Positions 28,205 through 36,999 of a DNA stretch of 64,000 nucleotides are shown piece after piece; the first letter of the stretch is position 1; every line of letters begins with the position of its first letter. The notes beneath the pieces are model-generated. The model worked only from the letters and a program-made list of their open reading frames with translations, was not told the DNA's origin and did not search any database. This stretch comes from an uncultured Aquimarina sp. GTDB taxonomy: Bacteria > Bacteroidota > Bacteroidia > Flavobacteriales > Flavobacteriaceae. The stretch covers positions 124,001 through 188,000 of the forward strand of contig CANMKK010000006.1 in assembly GCA_947498455.1 (NCBI GenBank). Reading direction: 5' to 3'. The position numbers and the translations under genes were made by a program.

Positions 28205-28238
28205 AAAAAAATATCCCTCAACATAAGGTTGAGGGATA
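28205..28238 (-). terminator. Stem-loop terminator after nagB copy 2
   Basis: A perfect stem TATCCCTCAAC (28212-28222) / GTTGAGGGATA (28228-28238) with loop ATAAG, followed on the minus strand by a run of seven T. It lies between nagB copy 2 and the promoter region of susC unit 2, so the two units may be transcribed separately. Confidence 0.85.
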
Positions 28239-28239
28239 C

Positions 28240-30338
28240 TTTATCTGAATTTAAAAATTGAAACATCTATCATCTCAATTTCTTGTCTAAAGCTATTTAA
28301 ACTTATATCGCTTAAATGCTTCTATGGCTTCATAATCTGCTAATCCTAATTCATCATATAACAAAGCCGTATTTCTATTACGCTCCTGAGCTCGTAACCA
28401 AAACTCCCGTGCATCTTCTCCCTGAAACATAACCCGATCCTTTTGGGATTGATGAAACAAAATAGCGTTTGTCTTTTTGTTTACCTCATCAGGGCTCAAA
28501 GGGACTGCCATCTCTATCTCTGAAACATCCCACTCCTGCCAAGCTCCTCGATATAACCAGACCCAGCAGTCATCCATAAAGGATTCGTCCTTGACTCTAT
28601 CAATAGCAGCGAAGATAGCGTCTAAACAAACCTTATGAGTACCATGAGGATCTGCTAAATCACCTGCTGCATAAATCTGATGCGGCTTTACTGATTCGAT
28701 AATGCTCTGAACTATAGTTATGTCCTCTGCTCCTAATGGATTCTTCTTAACCTTACCTGTTTCATAAAAAGGTAAATCCAAAAAATGAACCTTACTATCC
28801 TCTAATCCAAAGTAACGAGTGGCTCCTAATGATTCCATCCGACGGATCAAACCCTTGATCTTTCTGGCCTCTAATACATCTATATCACTCGTCTTCTTGG
28901 ATCGAAGTGACTCTATAATCCTTTGATAAACTGTATCCCTATTATCGGGGTTAAAACTCTGTGCAACTTCTGCAAACTTTAATGCCTCTTCATCCGTTAC
29001 AGCAATGTTACCAGATGTCTGATACGCGATATGAACATCATGACCCTGATCGATCAATCGTAAAAAGGTACCTCCCATAGAAATAACATCATCATCCGGA
29101 TGTGGGCTAAAGATCAAAACACGCTTCTTAGATGGTTCCGCACGCTCCGGCCTATTGGTGTCATCCGCTTGAGGTTTACCTCCTGGCCATCCTGTGATCG
29201 TATGCTGAAGTTTATTAAAAATAGTAATGTTTAGATTATAAGAAGACCCTTCTAAGGCCAATAATCCAGACATCCCATGTTCATTATAATCCTTATCTGT
29301 GAGCTTCAAAACTGGCTTCTTAACCTCCTGACTTAACCAGGTAACCGCCTTAAATTTTAATGCCTCTGTCCAAATACACTGATCTACCAACCAAGGTGTC
29401 TTGATACGTGTCAACTCAGAAGCAGCTTCTGAATCTAAAATGATAGTTGTATTCTTATGCTCCTGTAGAAAAGATGCTGGAATACTAGGAATGATTTCAC
29501 CCTCTATCGTTTCTTTAACAACAGTAGCCTTTTTATGACCCCAAGCCAATAATATAACTCGCTTAGATTTCATAATCGTATTGATACCCATCGTGACCGC
29601 CTTCTTGGGAACATTCTCTAAACCATTAAAGTCAGATGATGCATCACTTCTGGTAACATGGTCTAAAGTAATCATACGAGTCCCAGAATTAGGATGTGAA
29701 CCTGGCTCATTAAAACCAATATGACCTGTCCTTCCGATTCCAAGTAATTGAAAATCCAATCCTCCATATCGCTTAATCTTCATCTCATAATCAATACAAT
29801 ATTGATCCATATCTGATAATGGAATGTCTCCCTTGGGAATATTCACATTCTCTGGGTTGATATCGACATGATCAAAAAGATGCTGGTGCATAAAATGATA
29901 ATAACTCTGCTGGTGATCACAATCCATAGGATAATACTCATCCAGATTAAATGTCACAACATTCCGAAAACTAAGCTCTCCTGAACGATGTAAGTTTACC
30001 AACTCCTCATATACCTTTATAGGAGAAGATCCTGTAGCTAAACCCAAAACACATGGCTTGCCTTCCTCATCCTTTTGTTTTATTAAAGAAGCTATCTCAT
30101 TAGCTACTAATCGCGAGGCAATAGAAGAGTCCGAAAATATCTCATTGTGAATTCTCTCATATTTCGTATCCTCAAATGTACCAACTTGTTTGTATTCAAT
30201 CTCTTGAATCATTTTCATAACAGTTTTTTTGTTTGGTTTCAAGTATATACTCTTTGGAAGTAAAGAGATGAACCTTATGTGGTGGAAAAGTTAAGATTCA
30301 TCTCTTTTTTATAGTTAATAATTGGCTAATTCTAATAA
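28240..30338. repeat. Direct repeat, about 2.1 kb, copy 2 (contains nagB)
   Basis: Second copy of the segment at 21169-23267, same orientation. Homologous recombination between the copies would remove or multiply a 7071-bp unit carrying susC-susD of unit 2 plus one nagB. Confidence 0.9.
28293..30242 (-). CDS. nagB: Glucosamine-6-phosphate deaminase-like protein fused to LmbE/PIG-L deacetylase domain (copy 2)
   Basis: 649 aa, identical in every residue to the product of 21222-23171: the same NagB-like half with Thr172 at the E. coli Asp141 position, and the same LmbE half with HPDDD and DPHGTH. It is the third gene of unit 1 (susC-susD-nagB), 108 bp after the susD stop. The lack of any divergence while the neighbouring susC and susD genes have diverged widely points to a recent copying event or ongoing gene conversion. 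Two gene copies could raise enzyme dosage. A collapsed or duplicated assembly is a less likely alternative, because the flanking genes differ. Confidence 0.9.
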   Translation of the reverse strand: MKPNKKTVMKMIQEIEYKQVGTFEDTKYERIHNEIFSDSSIASRLVANEIASLIKQKDEEGKPCVLGLATGSSPIKVYEELVNLHRSGELSFRNVVTFNLDEYYPMDCDHQQSYYHFMHQHLFDHVDINPENVNIPKGDIPLSDMDQYCIDYEMKIKRYGGLDFQLLGIGRTGHIGFNEPGSHPNSGTRMITLDHVTRSDASSDFNGLENVPKKAVTMGINTIMKSKRVILLAWGHKKATVVKETIEGEIIPSIPASFLQEHKNTTIILDSEAASELTRIKTPWLVDQCIWTEALKFKAVTWLSQEVKKPVLKLTDKDYNEHGMSGLLALEGSSYNLNITIFNKLQHTITGWPGGKPQADDTNRPERAEPSKKRVLIFSPHPDDDVISMGGTFLRLIDQGHDVHIAYQTSGNIAVTDEEALKFAEVAQSFNPDNRDTVYQRIIESLRSKKTSDIDVLEARKIKGLIRRMESLGATRYFGLEDSKVHFLDLPFYETGKVKKNPLGAEDITIVQSIIESVKPHQIYAAGDLADPHGTHKVCLDAIFAAIDRVKDESFMDDCWVWLYRGAWQEWDVSEIEMAVPLSPDEVNKKTNAILFHQSQKDRVMFQGEDAREFWLRAQERNRNTALLYDELGLADYEAIEAFKRYKFK

Positions 30339-30350
30339 CTAATAGTTTAT

Positions 30351-31967
30351 CTAAAAATTCCCTCCCGGAACGTCCCACCAAAGACGGGTACCTCCGTGAT
30401 CTGGTCCTCCAAGCAATGTCCTTGCCTGTTCTACTCCTTGAGGATTGGTACTTCTTTCACTTGCAGGGAATGGCAATCTTCTCACCTGAATATCTGTATC
30501 AATAGTACCTCCACTATTATTAGCTACCGAGGGAAATATTTTAGGATATCCAGTTCTTCTAAACTCACTCCATGCTTCCTGCCCGTCAGGGAACATCGCA
30601 ATCCATTTTTGTGTAATGATTTTTTCTAGTTTGGTTTCATTATCCGCCCCTGCATCCCAGGCAACCGTTATATCTGTTAATGCATTTATATTATTGGAAG
30701 CATTTACAGGATCCACATAATCAATTGGAGTGGAGGTATTGTCTGAAATATATGCTGCTGCGCCAGCGGCTTCATGTTGAGCAAATGAGGTAGAAATTCC
30801 TGTTTCATAATTAGATTGTGCATCTTCTGCACCAATCCATCCTCTTAGGGCTGCCTCTGCTTTTAAGAAATACGCCTCTGCAGCGGTCATCAATTGAATA
30901 TCTGTAGTAGCTTCCGCTTCTCCAGCAATATATGCATTCCCTAGTCTGGAAAAAGGAATATAATCCTCTTTCTGATCTAATTCATCCGAATACCCTGGTA
31001 ACAATGGCATTCCACCTCTTAATCCTTTTAAAGAACCTGAAGTAACTCCCGACTCTTCAAATAAGACATCACCTCTTGCATCGTCATATCCTACCAAAAT
31101 AGATTCCATAGAAGCATTCATACGTACATCATTCCAGCTAGAGTTAAACACCGTTAATGGATGTGTTGCTCCTCCTTTGATAATAAAATTATCTTCATTA
31201 GATTCTAATAATCCAGCACTATGTGCCAGAGATTTTTCTCCTTCTGCCTTAGCTTTGGACGGATCTACTTTCGATATCCGTAGCGCCAAACGTAAACGTA
31301 ACGTATTGGCAAACTTCATCCATTGCGTATAACTTCCTCCATACACCAAGTCAAAAGCAGCAAATTGCTGATTATCGGGATCAGTTGACAAGGTAGCTAT
31401 TGCTTCATCCAGCTCTACAAAAAATTGATCATACACTTCTTGCTGAGAATCATACTCTGCAAAAGAAGCTCCAGGAAGTCCAAACTTAGAATAGATTATT
31501 GGCCCATAAACATCAGTAACTCTATGCATTCCTTCTACTCTTAGTATTTGCGCAATTGCATAAATTAATGGAAAATCTTCTTCTCCTCTTTCTTTAATTA
31601 ATGCAGCATTTGACATAACTCCTGTCGAAGAATACGGAACATCCCAAGGAAATTGATCCCAGAAGTCTATAAACGCATAATTTGTAGTATTAACACCACC
31701 TACAAAAGGTCTTGGTGGCGCCATATACCCACAAAACGTATCTGCATTTAAATTATGTTGTAATTGTGTATGCCAAGCCGGATCATATCTGTATAGATTT
31801 AGAAAAATCGGGTTAAATGGTCCTCCTACATTAATGAAATCGGCTTCACTCTGCTCATCTGTCAATCCGTTAGGATCGGTATTTAATGCCTCAAAATCAT
31901 CCGTACAGGAAAGCACGAAGAATAATATAAAAGCAGTAAAAACTGTTTTTTTAATAATATTTTTCAT
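30351..31967 (-). CDS. SusD/RagB-like outer-membrane lipoprotein (unit 1)
   Basis: 538 aa. The lipoprotein signal ends at the cysteine in ILFFVLSCTDDFEALNTDP. The family N-terminus FEALNTDPN, the core segments WMKFANTLRLRLALRISK and AAEAYFLKAEAALRGWIG, and the C-terminal WWDVPGGNF identify a SusD-like glycan-binding partner of the SusC channel. It starts 19 bp after the susC stop codon. It is about the same size as the unit 2 SusD but low in identity to it, so the two pairs may bind different chitin oligomers or related amino-sugar glycans. Confidence 0.92.
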   Translation of the reverse strand: MKNIIKKTVFTAFILFFVLSCTDDFEALNTDPNGLTDEQSEADFINVGGPFNPIFLNLYRYDPAWHTQLQHNLNADTFCGYMAPPRPFVGGVNTTNYAFIDFWDQFPWDVPYSSTGVMSNAALIKERGEEDFPLIYAIAQILRVEGMHRVTDVYGPIIYSKFGLPGASFAEYDSQQEVYDQFFVELDEAIATLSTDPDNQQFAAFDLVYGGSYTQWMKFANTLRLRLALRISKVDPSKAKAEGEKSLAHSAGLLESNEDNFIIKGGATHPLTVFNSSWNDVRMNASMESILVGYDDARGDVLFEESGVTSGSLKGLRGGMPLLPGYSDELDQKEDYIPFSRLGNAYIAGEAEATTDIQLMTAAEAYFLKAEAALRGWIGAEDAQSNYETGISTSFAQHEAAGAAAYISDNTSTPIDYVDPVNASNNINALTDITVAWDAGADNETKLEKIITQKWIAMFPDGQEAWSEFRRTGYPKIFPSVANNSGGTIDTDIQVRRLPFPASERSTNPQGVEQARTLLGGPDHGGTRLWWDVPGGNF

Positions 31968-31986
31968 AATACTTAATTTCTTTTAA

Positions 31987-34900
31987 TTAAAATGATAAAC
32001 CTACATTTAGACCTATACTTCTCGTAGATGGATTTCCAAACACATCAACTCCTTGTAACCCATTCCCTGTACTTAGTGATATATTGGGATCAAAAGGAGC
32101 ATCTTTCTGAAAGAAAAACAGATTTCTACCGATTACAGAAGCATTGATCTTATTAAAGAAACTATTCTCTCCTAACTCAAAATTATATCCTAGCGAAAAT
32201 TCCGCTAACCGAATATTGGTGGCATCATACGTATATTCACTAGTAAACCCATTTCTACCTCCAATTGCCTGATAATACTCTGAAGCCGGCATTGTTGTTT
32301 CTGACCCCGTTGCTTCATCAAAAATCCGAACATCTCCTGTCCTATTAGAAGTTCCAAAACCATCGACAATTGCTTCGGTAAGACTCATCACTTCTCCTCC
32401 GAACCTAGCATCTACCAAAAAGCTTACCGTAACATTTTTATAGGTAAAAGAATTATTCCAACCTAAAGAAAAATCAGGATTAGCATTACCTAATAAATCA
32501 AAACCTCCTCTAGTATCTCCATTTGCTTCTACCTGAGTAAAATTACCATCTGCATTTCTTATAGGCAGTCCATCCGTATTTTTATCTAATTTTCTTCCAT
32601 AAATATCACCAAAAGAACCTCCCTCAACGATTAATAATGCATAGGCATTAACACTAATAGGCGTTAATTCTAAATAATCTCTATTTAATCTCGCATCTAA
32701 TTCCTTAACTTTATTTTCATTACTAGCAAAATTAATAGAAGTATCCCAAGAAAAATCCTCTTTCTGTATAGGAGTAGCAGTTATAGAGACTTCAATACCT
32801 GAATTTTCAAAATCTCCAGCATTAATAGCAAAAAAATCTGCCGTTTCTCCGCTAGGAGAAACCTGATTACCGGCTAAAAATGTCATAAATTGATCTTTTG
32901 TATTGGTTTTATAATATCCTATATCAAAACCTAAACGATTATTAAAAAATTGCCACTCTGTACCTACCTCAAAAGAAGTTTGAATTTCAGGTTTCAACTC
33001 TACAAAAGGCTTTATAGTTGGAGGGTTCAGTCCTCCCTGCCCCGTACCGATAGAGTTAATAGGATTATTAATAAAACTCTGAATATCATTTCCTACCTCA
33101 GCATAAGAACCTCTTATTTTAGCAAAAGATATTGCTTCTGGCATTTCAAACATCTCTGTTAACACTCCAGTTAAACCAAAAGATGGGTAGAAAAACGACT
33201 TTGACACCGTAGATGACCAATCATTTCTCGCAGTTACATCAAGAAACAACATTTCCTTATACCCTAAAGTTGTACTTGCAAATAAGGACTGTACTTCTTT
33301 TAACTCAGCCTGTGTTTGTTTTAATATCGGATTAAATCCCACAGTACCTACTACAAAATTAGAAAGCGTAAAGATATTGGGCACCTTTAAGTTTCCTCCC
33401 ACGCCTGAGTCTAGCAGGGTTGACTTACCTAAATCCGATTGACGAATACTTGTACCTATATTTGCAGTTAGATTAAAACTATTAGACAACGGTGTATCTA
33501 TCGTTGCAATAATATCTCCATAAATTTGCACATCTTCTACATCATTATATAGATATCGTCCATTTGATGCTGATAAGGTACCATCTGTAGTAGCATGTAT
33601 CTTTCGTTCGAATTTATAGAAGTTTTTATCATAGCTTCCTCTCGTCTGTAATGACAACCAGTCATTTATTTGATACTTTAATGATAGAGAAGCTAATACC
33701 TTTTGATTCTGATCATCACTTGCATTCCTATGTATAATCCAATAAGGGTTTTGCTCAATATCAGAAGTTCCTCTAAACCATCGTTGCGCCATCAAATTTC
33801 TATCTGTATTAAACTCTTCGAAAACCCTATAATTACTTAAACTTTCTGTATCAGAATTAAAAGCAGTTGCTCCTACTAATGGGTTATAGTACAAACCAGA
33901 AACAGGGCGATTATGTATTTTCTGAGTCGATAATAAAATATTGGCATCAACCGTCAATTTATTATCAAAAAGTTTGGCTGTTTCTCTAACATTAAATGTA
34001 TGTTTTTTTACATTATGAGTAGGAAGGATTCCTGTTGCCTGTGTGTTTGCATATGAAAAATATGTCTGAGCGTTTTCAGTTCCTCCAGAAATAGAAAATG
34101 AATTAATTGCTGTTGTTCCTGTTTGTAAAAAGTCATCAATATTGTCCTCGGTGCGGTCATTAAAATCTAACAAATATGCTGCATTATCTACTGTAAAACT
34201 AGATGTCACATTTGTCTTAAAATTTCCTGACTTCCCCTTTTTAGTGGTAATTAAAATCACTCCATTGGACCCTTGACTACCATATAGTGCAGAAGCAGAT
34301 GCCCCTTTTAGCACACTAATACTTTCTATATCATCTGGATTGATGAGAGAAAGAGCGTCTCCTCCATCTCTATTTCCAGCATTCTCAATATCTCCAAAAG
34401 TACTATTAGGTTGGATCGCTGAATTATTCAATAAAGGAATACCATCTACCACATATAGTGGTTGATTATTTCTAGTAGAAGTATTTCCTCTTAAGGTTAC
34501 TTTTACAGAACCACCTACACCAGAAGCACTCCTATTTATAACTAATCCAGAAACTTTCCCAGAAAGACTATTTATAGGATTGGCATCCTTTATCTTTGTT
34601 AGCTCCTCTGAGCGCACATCTTGCGCTGCATAAGTTAAAGATTTTCTACTTTTTTTAATTCCTAATGCTGTAACAACCACATCCTCTAGCTGTTCTGCAT
34701 CTTCTTCCATCTGAACATCGACAATAGTACTACTCCCTATTGTTATATCTTTGGTAATCATACCGAGGTATGAAAACTGAAGAACATCTCCGGCAGAAGC
34801 ATTGATCGCATATTTCCCATCGAAATCTGTTTGTACTCCATTAGTGGTTCCCGCAACAACTATATTTACTCCAGGTAATGGTATACCATCTGAAGCTCCA

Positions 34901-34989
34901 GTTACTGTACCTGTGATTTGGATTCCTTGCCCAAAACTCAAGAAAGAAAAAACCATCAAAATTGTTGATGTAATAATCTTTTGTTTCAT
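31987..34989 (-). CDS. SusC/RagA-like TonB-dependent transporter (unit 1)
   Basis: 1000-aa TonB-dependent outer-membrane transporter. Signal peptide ILMVFSFLSFGQG, then a carboxypeptidase-regulatory-like domain (ITGTVTGASDGIPLPGVNI). The plug carries GVILITTKKGKS near residue 250, and the barrel ends in RSIGLNVGLSF. Residues 1-95 are almost the same as in the SusC of unit 2, then similarity falls. It is the first gene of the long leftward chitin operon and is divergent from the LytS/LytTR regulatory pair, an arrangement that often marks the regulator of the locus. Confidence 0.95.
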   Translation of the reverse strand: MKQKIITSTILMVFSFLSFGQGIQITGTVTGASDGIPLPGVNIVVAGTTNGVQTDFDGKYAINASAGDVLQFSYLGMITKDITIGSSTIVDVQMEEDAEQLEDVVVTALGIKKSRKSLTYAAQDVRSEELTKIKDANPINSLSGKVSGLVINRSASGVGGSVKVTLRGNTSTRNNQPLYVVDGIPLLNNSAIQPNSTFGDIENAGNRDGGDALSLINPDDIESISVLKGASASALYGSQGSNGVILITTKKGKSGNFKTNVTSSFTVDNAAYLLDFNDRTEDNIDDFLQTGTTAINSFSISGGTENAQTYFSYANTQATGILPTHNVKKHTFNVRETAKLFDNKLTVDANILLSTQKIHNRPVSGLYYNPLVGATAFNSDTESLSNYRVFEEFNTDRNLMAQRWFRGTSDIEQNPYWIIHRNASDDQNQKVLASLSLKYQINDWLSLQTRGSYDKNFYKFERKIHATTDGTLSASNGRYLYNDVEDVQIYGDIIATIDTPLSNSFNLTANIGTSIRQSDLGKSTLLDSGVGGNLKVPNIFTLSNFVVGTVGFNPILKQTQAELKEVQSLFASTTLGYKEMLFLDVTARNDWSSTVSKSFFYPSFGLTGVLTEMFEMPEAISFAKIRGSYAEVGNDIQSFINNPINSIGTGQGGLNPPTIKPFVELKPEIQTSFEVGTEWQFFNNRLGFDIGYYKTNTKDQFMTFLAGNQVSPSGETADFFAINAGDFENSGIEVSITATPIQKEDFSWDTSINFASNENKVKELDARLNRDYLELTPISVNAYALLIVEGGSFGDIYGRKLDKNTDGLPIRNADGNFTQVEANGDTRGGFDLLGNANPDFSLGWNNSFTYKNVTVSFLVDARFGGEVMSLTEAIVDGFGTSNRTGDVRIFDEATGSETTMPASEYYQAIGGRNGFTSEYTYDATNIRLAEFSLGYNFELGENSFFNKINASVIGRNLFFFQKDAPFDPNISLSTGNGLQGVDVFGNPSTRSIGLNVGLSF

Positions 34990-35051
34990 ATTAATTTAGA
35001 TTTAGTGAAATGTTAAGCAATCAGAAGGTAATCTTTTATTTACTTATTTTA

Positions 35052-35113
35052 TTTTTTTTTAGACAAACGACATCATTATCATAACAATCAACACAGTGTA
35101 ACACATATTGGTT
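35052..35113 (-). promoter_or_regulatory. Conserved susC upstream element, copy 1
   Basis: Partner of the element at 28019-28080, at the same distance (about 63 bp) from its susC start. It is the likely shared promoter/operator of the two SusCD units. A possible LytTR-regulator target, but I see no standard LytTR double repeat in it. Confidence 0.6.
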
Positions 35114-35182
35114 TTTCCGGGTTTACCTTATTTTTCTTTTTTTTGTTTTTCTCTACAAATAGCCTTACATTTTTCGAAAATT

Positions 35183-35206
35183 TTGTTAAAAGTTTACTTT
35201 TAACAA
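35183..35206. promoter_or_regulatory. Palindromic operator candidate before LytS-type kinase gene
   Basis: Perfect inverted repeat TTGTTAAAAG-TTTA-CTTTTAACAA, ending 22 bp before the kinase start codon and about 190 bp upstream of susC on the other strand. It has the size and symmetry of a dimeric regulator site. It overlaps the likely promoter of the regulatory operon. Confidence 0.45.
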
Positions 35207-35228
35207 CACTATTTTGGACAATTATTAA

Positions 35229-36269
35229 ATGAAAGGCAACGGGGTAAAAAAGACTATAAAAACAAGGTATCACTTATATTTTTGGATAATCTATTTTTTA
35301 TTTAATATTATAAGATGGGGAAGTTATTTTAACGATTATTGGTACTCTCTAAAATCAAACCTCGTAGAATTCCCTCTTCATATTGTTTTAGTGTATATTA
35401 ATATATACTACTTAGTCCCCAAATTTGTATTGAAAAAAAAGTATGTTGCTTATATAATTTTTTTACTTTTAGCTCTAATATCTCATTATTTAATACGATC
35501 AGGTCTTAACTATTGGTTGGTAACAGAAGATATATGGCCAGAAGTACAAGGAAAACACGACCCTTTTGGTTTTAATCATATTGTTGCTGTAATTGTTGGA
35601 GAACTCTATGTAATAGGACTTACTTCTGCCATTAAGTTTACAGCTGATTTTATGATTGAACAAAACAAAAACAGACATTTAAAAGCTTTGCAATATAAAA
35701 CAGAACTAAAATACTTAAAGGCTCAAATACAGCCGCACTTTTTTTTTAACACCTTAAACAATTTGTATGCACTAACTATTCAGAAATCGGATCAAGCTCC
35801 AAAAGTGGTTTTAAAACTTTCGGATATCATGAAATATGTTATTTATGATACTAGCAAAAAAAAGATTCCTCTTTCCCAAGAAATTGATCACATAGATAAT
35901 TATATCGAGTTAGAAAAAATGAGGTATAATGATCGAGTTCATTCAGAGGTGAGCATTTCTGGAAATATTGATAATGTAACTGTCGTTCCATTGCTATTTT
36001 TACCCTTTATAGAAAATGCTTTTAAACACGGACTTCAAAACAATGATAAATTAGAATTACAAATCTCTTTTGAAAGAATTGATAATCAATTGATCTTTAT
36101 TTCTAAAAACAACTTTGATAAAGAAAACACATCAAGTTTCATTAGCGGGGGTATTGGAAATAAGAATGTTGAAAGAAGACTACAGTTACTCTACCAAGAT
36201 AAATATTCATTACAAATTAGAAATGAAAATAATGAATATAAAGTTTTGCTTAAAATCCCAATCAAATGA
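35229..36269 (+). CDS. LytS/YehU-type membrane histidine kinase
   Basis: 346 aa. The N-terminal half has about four membrane helices (YFWIIYFLFNII, LHIVLVYINIYYLV, YIIFLLLALISHYLI, AVIVGELYVIGLTSAI). It is followed by a His_kinase domain with phospho-acceptor His170 in AQIQPHFFFNTLNNL and an ATPase region (PLLFLPFIENAFKHG, GGIGNKNVERRLQLLY). It lacks a large periplasmic sensor domain, so the signal may be sensed in the membrane or through a partner. Its last 4 bases (ATGA) overlap the LytTR regulator gene. It is the probable sensor for the chitin locus. Confidence 0.92.
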   Translation: MKGNGVKKTIKTRYHLYFWIIYFLFNIIRWGSYFNDYWYSLKSNLVEFPLHIVLVYINIYYLVPKFVLKKKYVAYIIFLLLALISHYLIRSGLNYWLVTEDIWPEVQGKHDPFGFNHIVAVIVGELYVIGLTSAIKFTADFMIEQNKNRHLKALQYKTELKYLKAQIQPHFFFNTLNNLYALTIQKSDQAPKVVLKLSDIMKYVIYDTSKKKIPLSQEIDHIDNYIELEKMRYNDRVHSEVSISGNIDNVTVVPLLFLPFIENAFKHGLQNNDKLELQISFERIDNQLIFISKNNFDKENTSSFISGGIGNKNVERRLQLLYQDKYSLQIRNENNEYKVLLKIPIK

Positions 36270-36997
36270 TTATAAAATGTATCATAATTGATGATGAACC
36301 ATTAGCTATCAGTGTTATTGAATCATTCATTAAAGAATTCAAAAACATAGAGATTATAGGTACTTTTAATAATCCTCTGGAAGCACTTCCTATTATTGAA
36401 CAAAACGACATTGATGCTATATTCTTGGATATTAATATGCCTAGAATGAATGGTCTAGAATTCTTAAAAAGTTTACAGGAATATCCTCAAGTTATTATAA
36501 CCACAGCTTACAAGGAATATGCCCTGGAAAGTTACGAACTCGAAGTTTTGGATTATCTGGTAAAACCGATTTCTTTTAATCGATTTCTTAAATCTGTAAA
36601 TAAATTAACTGCCAGACTGATTTCCAATAAAAAACTTCAGCCAACCAGAGAATTTAAACAATCTCCGCACATTTTTTTAAAAGTAGACAAGAAATTGGTA
36701 AAAATACTTCTCGAGGATATTCTTTATATAGAAAGCTTAAAAGATTACATAAGAGTATGTACAATAGAAGATAATTACATGTCCCACAAATCTTTATCAA
36801 GTATTAGCGAAGAATTACCTTCTGAAAATTTTATACGGATTCACAAATCGTATACGATTGCCATTGATAAAGTAAAATCTATTGAAGGAAACCTAGTGGA
36901 AATTGGGGAAAAAAGAATTCCAATCGGAAGAAATTATGCCATACATGCTAAACAACGAATATTAAACAACAAAGGAAATTTATTAAATAAAAAATAA
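36266..36997 (+). CDS. LytTR family response regulator
   Basis: 243 aa. The receiver domain (1-120) has acidic residues Asp9-Asp10, phospho-acceptor Asp55 (FLDINMPRMNG), and the conserved switch residues (ITTAYKEYA, LVKPISFNRF). A LytTR DNA-binding domain fills about 140-240 (ILYIESLKDYIRV, FIRIHKSYTIAIDKV, RIPIGRNYA). It is translationally coupled to the upstream kinase and lies 2 bp before the symporter gene, so kinase, regulator, symporter and NagX-like genes form one operon. Likely targets are the susC promoters and the chitinase genes (inference). Confidence 0.93.
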   Translation: MIIKCIIIDDEPLAISVIESFIKEFKNIEIIGTFNNPLEALPIIEQNDIDAIFLDINMPRMNGLEFLKSLQEYPQVIITTAYKEYALESYELEVLDYLVKPISFNRFLKSVNKLTARLISNKKLQPTREFKQSPHIFLKVDKKLVKILLEDILYIESLKDYIRVCTIEDNYMSHKSLSSISEELPSENFIRIHKSYTIAIDKVKSIEGNLVEIGEKRIPIGRNYAIHAKQRILNNKGNLLNKK

Positions 36998-36999
36998 CC

